Shown: one piece after another, positions 8,775-18,010 of the stretch
Numbering within the stretch: the stretch's first letter is position 1
Layout of the letters: the number at the start of each line of letters is the position of its first letter
Source of the DNA: CAZAMB01 sp964501365
Lineage (GTDB): Bacteria > Planctomycetota > Phycisphaerae > UBA1845
Direction of reading: 5' to 3'
DNA: 64,000 bases
Assembly: GCA_964501365.1 (NCBI GenBank)
Contig: CAZCST010000030.1
Location: forward strand, 62,001-126,000
Program-made: the position numbers and the translations under genes
The notes under the pieces: generated by a model
Seen by the model: only the letters and a program-made list of their open reading frames with translations
What the model was told of the DNA's origin: nothing
Database searches by the model: none

Positions 8775-9747
8775 GATCCGTTGCACAAGGCGACTGGTGC
8801 GCATGACTGTGGGTCTCGCTGGAATGCAATTGCTTTCGCTCCGCCATGTCAAAGTAGAGCCACGAAGGCCGCCGCTCGATGATCGCGTACTCTTTTTGTC
8901 CGCAAGCCAGAATAACATCACGACGATGGCGGCGCGGACAACCCGGAACGGCCATCAAGCCAAGGTTCGCAGCATGGGAAAGGAAGTCTCGCAAACCTCC
9001 ACGTGACTTTGCACCAAAGGTGGTCACTTCGCCCGGCGCCATACCCGACGCAGCAAGCAGACGTTGGATTTCGCGCGGCGTGTATTCGCGGTTGTGTCGA
9101 TTGGTGTCGAAACCGTTATATGCGTTCCAGCCACACGGTTGCTCACCCAGCACGATATTCACGACATTGGCGGTACGAATGGCATTGGGCGTGCTCAGTA
9201 CGAATCGTCCGCCGGGCTTCAGTACGCGGTTGATCTCGGCCATCATGGCCATCGGATCCACAGCGAGATGTTCGAGCACCTCGAGGCAGGTAATCACATC
9301 AAATGATCGATCCTCGAATGGAAATTCGTCGCGCTCGAGATCAAAGACACTCATCCGAACATCGGCAGCCGGAGCCTCTTTCACATGGAGTGAATCGTTG
9401 ACGAAACCTGCGTCGGGATACGATGTGTTGAGTACGATCCGGCGGTAGCCCAGAAGCACTTGAAAAAATGGAAGCCAGACGCGGGAGCTGCCCACATCCA
9501 AAATCGCAGCATCGGCCGACGTTGCTGGAGGAATTCGACGCAGCGTCTCTCGGAAGCGCACTCGCTCGGCACGCCAGACATCTTCGAGTCGCGCAGGAAA
9601 ACCGTCCGTATTCACGCGCTGCATCAGCGCAAAAAGCTGAGCGTCAGAGTAAGCGTCCACGGGATGGGAAGGACAAGCCGGCATACAAACACTTATCGGC
9701 TTCCTGGGATCGGAAGTCCTCACACCCACCGTGCCCGCTACCTCCAT
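8722..9747 (-). CDS. Class I SAM-dependent methyltransferase
   Basis: 341 residues from the ATG chosen here. The Rossmann methyltransferase core is visible as AAILDVGSS (SAM motif I), VFDLERDEFPFEDRSFDVI (acidic loop and motif II), CLEVLEHL, and INRVLKPGGRFVLSTPN (motif III). This is the UbiE/Methyltransf_11 type; substrate unknown. The longer open frame reaches back into smpB. The ATG at 9747 lies 16 bases after the smpB stop and is the more economical start, implying an smpB-methyltransferase operon. The 3' end overlaps the oppositely oriented ROK gene by 53 bases. Confidence 0.8.
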   Translation of the reverse strand: MEVAGTVGVRTSDPRKPISVCMPACPSHPVDAYSDAQLFALMQRVNTDGFPARLEDVWRAERVRFRETLRRIPPATSADAAILDVGSSRVWLPFFQVLLGYRRIVLNTSYPDAGFVNDSLHVKEAPAADVRMSVFDLERDEFPFEDRSFDVITCLEVLEHLAVDPMAMMAEINRVLKPGGRFVLSTPNAIRTANVVNIVLGEQPCGWNAYNGFDTNRHNREYTPREIQRLLAASGMAPGEVTTFGAKSRGGLRDFLSHAANLGLMAVPGCPRRHRRDVILACGQKEYAIIERRPSWLYFDMAERKQLHSSETHSHAHQSPCATDLKPRFVSIEPTPVLPHR

Positions 9748-9763
9748 GGGTGAGAGGTCAGGA

Positions 9764-10231
9764 TCAACGGTTTTGGCGCAGGGCGCGGGACATTTCCCGC
9801 TTGTGCTCCCGCTTCTTGATGGATTCGCGTTTGTCGCCAATCGTCTTTCCACGAGCCAACGCAATGGTGACCTTGGCGAGGCCGCGGGAGTTGAAGAAAA
9901 TGCGCAAGGGAATGAGCGTCAGGCCCTTCTGTTCTACCTTGGGTTTGAGCTTGCGCAACTCGGTTTTGTGAACCAGCAGTTTCCGCTTTCGAAGCGGATC
10001 GTGGTTTTGGGTGTTGGCAAACGCATAGGGGTTGATGTGCGAGCCGATGAGCCAGAGTTCGCCCCCGTCAAGCCGAACATAGGCCTCCTCGATCGATACA
10101 TTTTTGTCACGCAGGCTTTTCACTTCCGAGCCTTGCAAAACGACCCCGCACTCGATTTTTTCGAGCGTTTCGAAGCGAAAACCGGCTTTTCGGTTGGTAC
10201 AGACGGTTTGATCTACCGGCGTTTTTGACAT
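9764..10231 (-). CDS. smpB: SsrA-binding protein SmpB
   Basis: Binds tmRNA and delivers it to stalled ribosomes for trans-translation. The 155-residue product has the SmpB core CGVVLQGSEVKSLRDKNVSI, the YAFANTQNHDPLRKRKLLVH stretch, LIPLRIFFNSRGLAKV, and the basic tail RGKTIGDKRESIKKRE that enters the decoding centre. ATG at 10231 begins MSKTPVDQ; a GTG seven codons upstream is possible. It is divergent from the ECF sigma operon and is followed closely by a methyltransferase. The ssrA gene itself is not in this window. Confidence 0.95.
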   Translation of the reverse strand: MSKTPVDQTVCTNRKAGFRFETLEKIECGVVLQGSEVKSLRDKNVSIEEAYVRLDGGELWLIGSHINPYAFANTQNHDPLRKRKLLVHKTELRKLKPKVEQKGLTLIPLRIFFNSRGLAKVTIALARGKTIGDKRESIKKREHKREMSRALRQNR

Positions 10232-10370
10232 AACATTAGCTGAATCATACACTTAGAGGAAAAGTGCAGCGAGGTTTATATGCCCTACAAATCGGTTCGA
10301 TTCTATCTATGATGTGTCAGGCTGCAAACGGTAACCCAAAAATGGCCCGTTTGGCCGATGGAGATTGGGA

Positions 10371-10985
10371 TTGACTGCAATACCGGACACGAGCAAGCAA
10401 CGCGAGCACCAGCTCATTCATCGCTCACGGGCCGGCGACCGTGCGGCCATGCGTGAATTGATCGATCTGCACAAGGATCGGCTGTTCGCGTTCATCTGGC
10501 GCATGGTCCGCGACCATCACGAAACTGAGGACATTTGTCAGGATGCATTTCTGAAGGCATTCGCGTCGCTGGACACTTTTTCAAGCGAATTCCGCTTTAG
10601 CACATGGCTATTCACCATCGGTTACCGTGTTTGCCTCAATCGGCTGCGTCGCAAAAAAGGGACCTCCGCCGAGATCGACTTTACCCAGATGGAATCTCCG
10701 GATGGGTCCGATACCGCTGATTTTGTAACGTCGGAGGAAGCCGGGAAGATTCGCGGGCTGGTCTGGGATGCGGTGGATCAACTTTCGACGCCCCAGCGGG
10801 CCGCCATATTGCTTTTTTATCGCCACGATTGTGGCTGTCACGAAATCGCCCGGGTGCTGGAAGTGCCTCTGGCCACCGTAAAGAGCCACCTGCATCGGGC
10901 CCGGGCGCGCCTGCGGGAAATCCTGGAATCCCATACGGCGGCGGAGCTCAGCGAATTTCGCAATCTTTCCGAGCGTGCCGTGTAG
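10371..10985 (+). CDS. ECF-subfamily RNA polymerase sigma factor
   Basis: About 204 residues. Region 2 is seen in LIDLHKDRLFAFIWRMV through ETEDICQDAFLKAFASL and RFSTWLFTIGYRVCLNRLRR. Region 4 is STPQRAAILLFYRHD followed by the HTH HEIARVLEVPLATVKSHLHR. No region 3, hence ECF. TTG at 10371 is preceded by GGAG at normal spacing; a TTG six bases earlier is also in frame. It is followed after 53 bases by a zinc-finger anti-sigma gene and then a PDZ protein, so it most likely controls an envelope-stress regulon and its own operon. The inducing signal is unknown. Confidence 0.93.
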   Translation: MTAIPDTSKQREHQLIHRSRAGDRAAMRELIDLHKDRLFAFIWRMVRDHHETEDICQDAFLKAFASLDTFSSEFRFSTWLFTIGYRVCLNRLRRKKGTSAEIDFTQMESPDGSDTADFVTSEEAGKIRGLVWDAVDQLSTPQRAAILLFYRHDCGCHEIARVLEVPLATVKSHLHRARARLREILESHTAAELSEFRNLSERAV

Positions 10986-11038
10986 AAGGAATAGCCGGGG
11001 CCGGTTGAGAGCCTCGGCGAATCGCCGGAACATCGCCC

Positions 11039-11767
11039 ATGCACTGCGAACAGGCCCGTCAACTTTTCGACGCGTACCTCGATGGCGAACTCTCTCCATC
11101 TCTGGCCACCGAACTGGGAACCCACCGAGTGCACTGTGCGGATTGCCGCCAGGCTCTGGCTCTGCTCGAAGTCAGCGGTCACATTCTCCGTTGCGACCGC
11201 GACACGGTTACTCCTTCGCCCGATTTTACGAATCGCCTGCTGGCGTGCGTTGACTCGGCCCCGGTCTGGCGCCGCAAGGTGTTGAACGCCATTTACATCG
11301 GCGGCCCGCTGGCGGCTGCGGCCGTGATTGCCCTGGCGTTTGTCGGGGTTTTTGACGGCAAGCGACCATCGCAAGTTGCCGGCGTCAAAGAAGTGGCGAA
11401 AGCTCCGATGATCCAGCCGGCCTCTATTTCTCCTTCGCCCACGAACCCCGGTCCCTCAGCAGATCCAGCCGAGCCGACATTGGGTGATTTTATCGACCGG
11501 ACCCAGACCAACATGAAGGACAAGGGCGATTCGGTCCAGCGCGTGCTGGATGTGACAGTACTGCAAATGCTCGATGTTTTGGAAAGTGCCAAGGATCGGT
11601 CCAAGGCGAACGACGGGAAGGATGATGCGCTTCCTTTGAATCCTTCCGCAACCTCACCGCCGCCCAATCGCCAGGACGACTCGGCAGAGGAAGTTTCCGA
11701 TGAGACCGAGGATGCGCCTCAGGATGACGATGCCTCTGAGACGGATACGACTCCGCCAGAAAATTGA
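11039..11767 (+). CDS. Membrane-bound zinc-finger anti-sigma factor
   Basis: 242 residues. The N-terminal anti-sigma zinc finger (zf-HC2) is clear: MHCEQARQLFDAYLDGEL followed by HRVHCADC, giving the His-x3-Cys-x2-Cys set. One transmembrane helix lies at about residues 85-105 (AIYIGGPLAAAAVIALAFVG). The C-terminal half is acidic, Pro/Ser/Asp-rich and probably periplasmic. By family analogy it holds the upstream ECF sigma factor inactive at the membrane. The stop overlaps an in-frame TTG of the next gene, consistent with a three-gene operon. Confidence 0.88.
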   Translation: MHCEQARQLFDAYLDGELSPSLATELGTHRVHCADCRQALALLEVSGHILRCDRDTVTPSPDFTNRLLACVDSAPVWRRKVLNAIYIGGPLAAAAVIALAFVGVFDGKRPSQVAGVKEVAKAPMIQPASISPSPTNPGPSADPAEPTLGDFIDRTQTNMKDKGDSVQRVLDVTVLQMLDVLESAKDRSKANDGKDDALPLNPSATSPPPNRQDDSAEEVSDETEDAPQDDDASETDTTPPEN

Positions 11768-11790
11768 CTCCTTTCAGCGGTTTCACATCG

Positions 11791-13785
11791 ATGGTCGTCC
11801 GACTACGCAGCCGCTACCTTGTTTTGGCACTGTCTTTCTTTCTCCCCACACTATTTTTTGGTTCCACGTCTGAATCGATTGCTCAAGAGGCATCCCAGGA
11901 GAGGCGCGAGCCCACTCTTGCCGCCTGTGTCCCGGCATCGGCGCGAATTTTCATCAGCCTGAATCACCCGGCCGACCTCCATCGCGCCCTCAATCGAGCC
12001 AAGGCGGTGCGATTGCTATCGCTGCTTGGCGGTCGTGCGGACAAAGGCGATGACGCCGACTTCAACACCATGGTTCAATCGCTGGCGGGCACGGGTCACC
12101 CCATTCCGCTCGAAGATCTGATGAGTTGCGATGCGGGCCTGATCGCCGATTCGCTGGCGGGCCTGGCCAACCCCATTTGGCTGGTGCGGGCTGCCGATGA
12201 TGGGATGGTCCGCCGATGGTTTCCCCAGCACACCCAGTCGGGCTCCGATTCGGACGCCGCCCGAATGTTTCGCACGGACGAGGGACGGTTTGTCTGCCTG
12301 CGTGGAAACGTTGCGGCGGTGGCACCGAGATCAAGCGACTGGACACAACTCGGAAACGTCTTGCGGGCCATGACCGTCGGCGAGGCAGACGTTCTGGAAA
12401 AATTGCCGGCCTATCGTGAATCCATTGCCTACCTGCCGAGCAAACCACTCGCGACTCTCTATTTTGCGGGACAGGCATCGTATACGCCAAACGAACCGCA
12501 AACCGATGATCATCTCGCGGTGGGGATTTATGCGAAGGGGGAAACCATAGATCTGGCATTTCGCGGCTCGCAGGCACGATCGCCAGGCAAGGGCGCCATT
12601 TCCGCGGCCGCCATGGAACGAATGCTCAAACTGCCTCAAACAACCCTGGGCGCATATATCACCACGGTGGATTGGACCGCGTTTACGGCCCAACAAGAAA
12701 GCGCGGTGTCCGGCACGGTGGCCCGCTATGTGCGACTGTTGAAGGAGCTCAGCCAGGCTGATTTGCCGCCCGATGCGATACCCCCGCGATTGGGCCGTCA
12801 CCTGATCCTCGCATGGGGCCAGGATTTCTCTGCCAGGGGCGTCACTCCGCAGGCGGCGGCGCTGATTGAAAGTCCCGAAGCGTCACGCATGACGGAGAGC
12901 GCCCGTCGGGTCGTGATATCGCTGGGCAGAATTCTCTCCACCCTTGAGCTTCGCAACGTTTCCGAAGATTTGCAGGTGGAAGGAAGCACCCATTTGGGCG
13001 TGACCGTGTCGTCGATTCCGCTGCGCAGGTACGCCGAGCACTCTCGTTTCGCCTGGGTCAAGGTGCTGGCGGATCTCGCTCCGAGTTGGGCGGCAAGCGG
13101 CGACTGGCTCCTGGTCACACTGACACCTGACCACATGAATCAACTTCTCGATGCACAGATTGGCTTTCTCAGCGTCCTGGGCAATGATCGCGATGCGCGG
13201 GCCCTTCGAGAAGCTCCGCAGCAGGATCTTTCGGCGGCGTTTCTCCAAGGCGCAATGGCATCCTCCACTCTGCGACTCTGGGAGCAAAGCCTCAACGCGG
13301 CCAATCTGGCAGGCTCGATTCAAGACCTGTGGAAAACAAGCGACTCCCCGGAAACGAACAACAAGCAACTGGGCATCGAGATCGGAGACGGGAGCGATTT
13401 TGGCCTCGTTGAAATCGCCACGGTGTTTCCATCCACTCCGGCTGAGGGAAGACTGAAACCAGGCGATCGGATCATCGGCGTGGACGGTCGCCTGCTGGAG
13501 ATGGTTGCGCCGGCGGAGGATTTGCGACACTGGTGGGAGGAGGCGGCGCCCGGATCGAGTCACACGATGCGAATCCTTCGTGCCGAGTCGATCATGGAAT
13601 TGGACGTGATGCGTCGTCTGGACCAGGGGAGCATGACCGACCTCTTTGCCCAACCGCTGGATGCTTTGCACCAGCTTTCGTTGTTGTGCGAGACGATCCC
13701 CGCGGCCACTTTGCAAGTGCACGATACCGGTGATCGACATTTCTCGGCATTGCTCAAGCTGAGAGCGAGTTCGACGAAAAAATGA
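11791..13785 (+). CDS. Exported PDZ-domain protein of unknown function
   Basis: About 664 residues. The start MVVRLRSRYLVLALSFFLPT forms a signal peptide ending near SIAQE; a TTG at 11764 overlapping the anti-sigma stop is an alternative. The bulk (about 30-500) is a predicted alpha/beta region without a motif I recognise. A PDZ domain at about residues 525-610 contains VFPSTPAEGRLKPGDRIIGV. There is no Ser-His-Asp protease triad, so it is not a DegP/HtrA protease. As third gene behind an ECF sigma/anti-sigma pair it may sense or respond to periplasmic peptides; this is inference. Confidence 0.7.
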   Translation: MVVRLRSRYLVLALSFFLPTLFFGSTSESIAQEASQERREPTLAACVPASARIFISLNHPADLHRALNRAKAVRLLSLLGGRADKGDDADFNTMVQSLAGTGHPIPLEDLMSCDAGLIADSLAGLANPIWLVRAADDGMVRRWFPQHTQSGSDSDAARMFRTDEGRFVCLRGNVAAVAPRSSDWTQLGNVLRAMTVGEADVLEKLPAYRESIAYLPSKPLATLYFAGQASYTPNEPQTDDHLAVGIYAKGETIDLAFRGSQARSPGKGAISAAAMERMLKLPQTTLGAYITTVDWTAFTAQQESAVSGTVARYVRLLKELSQADLPPDAIPPRLGRHLILAWGQDFSARGVTPQAAALIESPEASRMTESARRVVISLGRILSTLELRNVSEDLQVEGSTHLGVTVSSIPLRRYAEHSRFAWVKVLADLAPSWAASGDWLLVTLTPDHMNQLLDAQIGFLSVLGNDRDARALREAPQQDLSAAFLQGAMASSTLRLWEQSLNAANLAGSIQDLWKTSDSPETNNKQLGIEIGDGSDFGLVEIATVFPSTPAEGRLKPGDRIIGVDGRLLEMVAPAEDLRHWWEEAAPGSSHTMRILRAESIMELDVMRRLDQGSMTDLFAQPLDALHQLSLLCETIPAATLQVHDTGDRHFSALLKLRASSTKK

Positions 13786-13787
13786 GC

Positions 13788-14738
13788 CTAGGGTGGGGTT
13801 TCAAACCGATCGCCGGCACGAACGCGCCTTCCATTGACGAAATCATTCCATGACATCAAGCGACCTGCGGCAGGCTGGATTTCCAGAATCTCCAACAGGC
13901 CGTCTCCCGTCGAGACCTGCAATCGTTCGTTCAGCGTTCCGGGAGCCAACGGGCTGCGTCGTGCCTCTTCCATGATTTGCGATTGAGAGATGACAACCAT
14001 TTCGGTCTTGCCCGTCGAGGTGACGAAATTCGCGGTAGCCGCCGGCCACGGTGTCATGCCGCGAATGTGATTGAAAATCCGCCGTGTCGAACCCGTAAAA
14101 TCAATTTGTCCATCGACTTTTTTGAGTTTGGGAGCAAGAGTCGCGCAAGTCTCATCCTGCGGAATGCCAACCGGATCTTCGTCCTGCGAAAACATGGCCA
14201 GCGCCGACTGCACCGTTTGAACGCCAAGCACAGCGAGTCGGTCATGCAATTGTCCGGCATTTTCATCGGGCAGAATATCGGTGGGGTCCTGGGCAAGAAT
14301 CGCACCTGCATCCATCTTACTTACGATGCGAAACACCGTGCAGCCCGTTTGTGTTTCGCCGCGTACGATCGCCCAATTGATTGGAGCGGCGCCCCGGTAT
14401 TTCGGCAGCAACGAAGCGTGGAGATTGATCGCGCCGCCCGACGCTGTGGTGAGCAATTGCGGTCCGAGCTTCTGCCCGAAGGCGATCGCCAGCATGAGTC
14501 GCGGCGACAGGCCTCTCAAACGATCGATCCACTCCGGCAGGTTGACGTTTTCGACTTCGGCGACGGGAATTGCCAGTTCATCGGCGAGTGTGCGGACCGG
14601 CGTGGGGGTTGTCTGCCTGCCGCGGCCGCTGCCGCGCGCGGGCTGCGTAACGATCAACGGAATCTCGTGTCCGCTTTGTGCAAGCCACCGAAGGGATGGC
14701 CCGGCGAATGCGCCTGAAGCAAGGACAACAACACGCAT
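13788..14738 (-). CDS. fmt: Methionyl-tRNA formyltransferase
   Basis: Formylates initiator Met-tRNA with 10-formyl-tetrahydrofolate. Signatures are the N-terminal VVVLASGAFAGPSLRWL fold start, the Asn-x-His-x-Ser segment NLHASLLPKYRGAAPINWAI (SLLP loop and catalytic Asn/His), QTGCTVFRI, MDAGAIL, and the C-terminal beta-barrel domain (GTLNERLQVSTGDGLLEI). About 316 residues, normal length. It begins directly after the def stop codon (TGA-TTG-ATG), so def and fmt form a tightly coupled operon, the common bacterial arrangement for N-formyl-Met handling. Convergent with the PDZ gene. Confidence 0.93.
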   Translation of the reverse strand: MRVVVLASGAFAGPSLRWLAQSGHEIPLIVTQPARGSGRGRQTTPTPVRTLADELAIPVAEVENVNLPEWIDRLRGLSPRLMLAIAFGQKLGPQLLTTASGGAINLHASLLPKYRGAAPINWAIVRGETQTGCTVFRIVSKMDAGAILAQDPTDILPDENAGQLHDRLAVLGVQTVQSALAMFSQDEDPVGIPQDETCATLAPKLKKVDGQIDFTGSTRRIFNHIRGMTPWPAATANFVTSTGKTEMVVISQSQIMEEARRSPLAPGTLNERLQVSTGDGLLEILEIQPAAGRLMSWNDFVNGRRVRAGDRFETPP

Positions 14739-14741
14739 CAA

Positions 14742-15326
14742 TCACCGCTTACGAGAAGCCTTGTACTTGTCCCTGAGTTGCTTGAGCACACGGCGGTTGG
14801 CAATCTCGTCCGAGGCAGACATGTTGTCGATGATGAGACGGCCGTCGAGATGATCGATTTCATGCTGCCAGATTCTTGCGGGCAGGTCGGCCTGGGCAAG
14901 TTGAAACGGCCGCCCTTCGACATCAACCGCCTGCAAGATTCCATGGGCTGCACGACGCATGGTGACGGTTGCGCCGGGAATGGACAGACACCCTTCCTCT
15001 CGTTCCTCGGCGCCGCCCAGCTCCACGAGTCTTGGATTCACCAGCACCTGATCGTCCGCCGACTCGCCGGTGGGGTTGCACACGAACAGCCGCAGTCCGA
15101 CGCCGACCTGGGGCGCGGCGAGTCCGACGCCCTTTTCCTCGCGCATGAGTTCGAACATGCGCTCTGCCAGTGCCCGGAGCGGCGCACCAAATTCAGTGAC
15201 CTCCAATGCCTTTTTTTTCAGGATCGGATCAGGATAAAGTACAATTTCGAGCTTGGATAACGGAGGAAATTTCAATCGGCGGATTCCAGTGGTTAAAGGT
15301 CGACGGCCCGCCACGTGGCTTGACAC
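14742..15326 (-). CDS. def: Peptide deformylase
   Basis: Removes the N-formyl group from nascent proteins. All three family motifs are present: GVGLAAPQVG (motif 1), EEGCLSIPG (motif 2, metal-binding Cys) and QHEIDHLDG (motif 3, the two metal-binding His with catalytic Glu). Length of 194 residues includes a somewhat long N-terminus; the GTG start used here is preceded by AGG, and a downstream TTG (LKFPPL) could give a more typical length. Immediately upstream of and coupled to fmt. Confidence 0.93.
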   Translation of the reverse strand: MSSHVAGRRPLTTGIRRLKFPPLSKLEIVLYPDPILKKKALEVTEFGAPLRALAERMFELMREEKGVGLAAPQVGVGLRLFVCNPTGESADDQVLVNPRLVELGGAEEREEGCLSIPGATVTMRRAAHGILQAVDVEGRPFQLAQADLPARIWQHEIDHLDGRLIIDNMSASDEIANRRVLKQLRDKYKASRKR

Positions 15327-15505
15327 TCTTCGCCTGCGTGATAGTATAACCTGTCTGCCAAATGTAAAGGGTTCCTGCTACGAGAGTAACAGCTTTTGGC
15401 GGCGGTGCCCGCCCAATGAACCCTCGAAAAAAACGAGGCTTTATTGGTTGGTTTTCGCCTGGTCGGCGATCAGGCTTGGTGTTCCGGAAAGTTTTGCCCT
15501 CATCC

Positions 15506-16963
15506 ATGGCCAAGAAGAATCCCGACACTCCCCAGGAACCCTCCGACCCAAATGCGCGTTTTACAACATCCCCCGCCGACAAGGAAAAAGCGCAGAAATG
15601 GTTTGCCCGCGGTCGCGAACTCGGCGACAAGCGCCAGTTCGAAATGGCGATTGAGTACTATGTCAACGGGCTGGAGTTCTGGCCGGATGCTGTCGAAGAA
15701 GCCCTCAAGCCTTTTCACGGCTGCGCGATCGCCCGTCGATCTACCGGCGGCAAGAAGCCGGGGCTGACCGATACACTAAAGCGGTCGGTAAATGACAAGG
15801 ATCCCAAGCAGGCATACATCAACTCGCTATGGCTTTTCGGCCGGGAACCGGACAACACATCCTATGCCGAAGCATTGGTGAAGAACGCGAGCCGGCTGCG
15901 CGCTGATGATGCCGCCAAGTGGTCCGCCGGAGTGCTGCACAAAACACTGGAGAATAACCCGAAGGCCACCACCAAACAGTTTCAGGCGCTTGTCCAATCG
16001 CTTGAAGAACTGGGAGACCGATCAGCAGCGCGGGGTGAACACGCCTTCGCCGTGGCAGCCCTGCAATCTGCTGTGGACGCCATTAATCTTTGGCGGCGGC
16101 GCTTCGCGAAGGATCACGCTGCCGAAATGGCGCTGAAAGGCGTATCCACGAAACTAACCATCCTGAAAGGGAAATATCAGGACGAAGGGTCGTACCGCGA
16201 TAGCATCGTGGATGCGGCCGCACAGGCAGACCTCCACGATCAACAAAAAACCGTCACCAGCGAAGAGCGTCTTGATGAGTTGATCGCCAAGGCCATGGCC
16301 GAATACGAATCGCACCCGGAGAATGGCGCCGCCCTCAAAAATGTTGTCGATTTGCTTTGCCGCCGGGAGCGAGATGAGGAGGAGCGGAAGGCCATCGGGC
16401 TGCTGGTTGCTGAATTCAAGCGCAGCGGCGAGTATCGATGGAAGCTCACCGCCGACGACATACGAATCAAGCAGTTGGGACGCGGGCTGCGCGAATTGCA
16501 AAAACAAGGCGATGCCGACGCCGTCAAGAAGGCGCGGATCGAGCAACTTCGTTTTGAGTTGTCCGTCTACAAGGATCGAGTGGATCGCTATCCGACAGAC
16601 AACCGGGCGAAGTTCGAATTGGGCGTCCGTCGTTTTCAGGCGGGTCAGTTCGACGAAGCGATCCCGCTCTTCCAGACGGCGAGAACCGACCCCAAAAACC
16701 GGGCCGCGGCCGAGGTCTATTTGGGGCGATGCTTTTTCCGCAAGGGCTATCACACGCAGGCGATCAGCGCCCTGGAGGAAGCGACAAAAACCCATGAATT
16801 TCCTGACGACGACCTGGCCAAGACGATGCAGTACTGGCTGGGGCGGTCTCAGGAGGCTGCCGGGGATGCCGCCGCCGCCCGCACCACCTACGGAAATATC
16901 CTGCGTATGGACTACAATTATCTCGACGTCCGTGCTAGACTAGACGCTTTGTCCAAGAGTTAG
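15506..16963 (+). CDS. Tetratricopeptide-repeat protein
   Basis: About 485 residues from MAKKNPDTPQ; an in-frame ATG at 15416 would add 30 residues but coincides with a small hairpin and is less likely. No signal peptide or membrane helix, so cytoplasmic. TPR-like helix pairs are seen at the N-terminal region (AQKWFARGRELGDKRQFEMA) and most clearly at about residues 390-470 (FELGVRRFQAGQFDEAIPLF, VYLGRCFFRKGYHTQAISAL, WLGRSQEAAGDAAAARTTY). The central part is charged and helical. Likely a scaffold for protein contacts; partner unknown. It is followed after 25 bases by rpsT. Confidence 0.7.
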   Translation: MAKKNPDTPQEPSDPNARFTTSPADKEKAQKWFARGRELGDKRQFEMAIEYYVNGLEFWPDAVEEALKPFHGCAIARRSTGGKKPGLTDTLKRSVNDKDPKQAYINSLWLFGREPDNTSYAEALVKNASRLRADDAAKWSAGVLHKTLENNPKATTKQFQALVQSLEELGDRSAARGEHAFAVAALQSAVDAINLWRRRFAKDHAAEMALKGVSTKLTILKGKYQDEGSYRDSIVDAAAQADLHDQQKTVTSEERLDELIAKAMAEYESHPENGAALKNVVDLLCRRERDEEERKAIGLLVAEFKRSGEYRWKLTADDIRIKQLGRGLRELQKQGDADAVKKARIEQLRFELSVYKDRVDRYPTDNRAKFELGVRRFQAGQFDEAIPLFQTARTDPKNRAAAEVYLGRCFFRKGYHTQAISALEEATKTHEFPDDDLAKTMQYWLGRSQEAAGDAAAARTTYGNILRMDYNYLDVRARLDALSKS

Positions 16964-16988
16964 CGACTTTTACCCTAAGGAGATTACG

Positions 16989-17267
16989 GTGCCGAATCTT
17001 GCATCAACCGCCAAGCGGGTCCGACAGAATGAGCGGAACCGACTTCGCAATCGATCCCTCAAAGCCGAGCTGAAAACCGAAACCCGCAAGCTGACCGACG
17101 CTTTGCACGATGGAAAAATCGAGCAGGCCAAGAAACAGTTGATCAGGGTGACCAAAAAGCTCGACCAGGGTGCATCCAAGGGAACGCTTCATCGCAATAC
17201 AGCGAGCCGGCGCAAGTCACGACTTGCCAAGCAAGTGAACGCCGCAACGGCCGCCAAGTCGAAGTAA
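16989..17267 (+). CDS. rpsT: 30S ribosomal protein S20
   Basis: A 92-residue, very basic, all-helical protein starting MPNLASTAKRVRQNERNRLR and containing KRVRQNERNRLRNRSLKAEL, then KGTLHRNTASRRKSRLAKQV, both typical of S20, which binds the 5' domain of 16S rRNA. GTG start is preceded by an excellent AAGGAG with six bases of spacing, which decides the start. The gene stands between the TPR gene and a TlyA-like methyltransferase on the same strand. Confidence 0.95.
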   Translation: MPNLASTAKRVRQNERNRLRNRSLKAELKTETRKLTDALHDGKIEQAKKQLIRVTKKLDQGASKGTLHRNTASRRKSRLAKQVNAATAAKSK

Positions 17268-17314
17268 GTGTCCGGCTAAAGTCTCCCGTAATTTCGTGTT
17301 CGGGCAGGATGGCA

Positions 17315-17935
17315 ATGGCTGTGTCCACGCATTCCATTCCGAAAACTGTTCCTGCGAGATTCGTTTCGCGGGGTGGAGACAAACTCGCCGCGGCTCTGGA
17401 TGCCTTCGGACTGAACGTCTCCGAACGCACGTGCGCCGACCTCGGAAGCCACGTCGGCGGGTTCGTCGATTGTCTGCTGCAACTTGGCGCCGGCAAGGTG
17501 TTTTCTGTGGACACCTCGTACGGCACGCTGGCCTGGAAACTCCGCAAGGACCCGCGTGTCGTTGTGCTGGAGCGAACCAACGCGATGCATGTTACCCTCC
17601 CGGAAGCCGTCGATCTGGTTACGATTGACGTGGGATGGACGAAGCAATCCAAAGTTCTGCCGAATGTCCGGAACTTCATCAAGCCTTCCGGCAGTGTCAT
17701 TGCGCTCATCAAACCACACTACGAAGCGCCTCCAGATTTACTGCATAACGGCGTACTGCCCGAGCAGGAGTGTAAGGGCTTGATCGATACGGTGTTGGCA
17801 GACGCTCTTACGAATGCATTTGAAACCATCGTGACAATTCCCAGCCCCATCCGCGGTCACGGTGGGAACTGCGAATTCTTTGCACTATTGAGACCCTTGT
17901 CTCAAAATGCCCAGGATTTCCACGTCAAGATGTAG
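17315..17935 (+). CDS. TlyA/FtsJ-like RNA methyltransferase lacking the S4 domain
   Basis: About 206 residues. RFVSRGGDKLAAALDAFGLN, CADLGSHVGGFVDCLLQLGA (SAM motif I), KVFSVDTSYGTLAWKLRKD and VVLERTNAMH closely follow the catalytic half of TlyA-family 2'-O-methyltransferases. The putative catalytic Lys-Asp-Lys-Glu set is present (SRGGDK, TIDVGW, LIKPHYE, CEFFALL). TlyA normally carries an N-terminal S4 RNA-binding domain; here the protein starts directly at the methyltransferase. Likely targets rRNA, but the site is unknown. ATG at 17315 has AGGA at good spacing; ATG at 17309 is too close to it. Confidence 0.8.
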   Translation: MAVSTHSIPKTVPARFVSRGGDKLAAALDAFGLNVSERTCADLGSHVGGFVDCLLQLGAGKVFSVDTSYGTLAWKLRKDPRVVVLERTNAMHVTLPEAVDLVTIDVGWTKQSKVLPNVRNFIKPSGSVIALIKPHYEAPPDLLHNGVLPEQECKGLIDTVLADALTNAFETIVTIPSPIRGHGGNCEFFALLRPLSQNAQDFHVKM

Positions 17936-18010
17936 GGTGCGCCATTGCCATCGAGCCCATTTTCAATCGCTTCGACTCCATGTGCCCAACTTGGAACCGG
18001 GTGAAAACCC

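Noticed and set aside
15422..15438. CCTCG-A7-CGAGG hairpin followed by a T-rich stretch, like a terminator.
   Set aside because: Only a 5-bp stem and it lies upstream of the TPR gene, not after a plus-strand gene; too weak to call.
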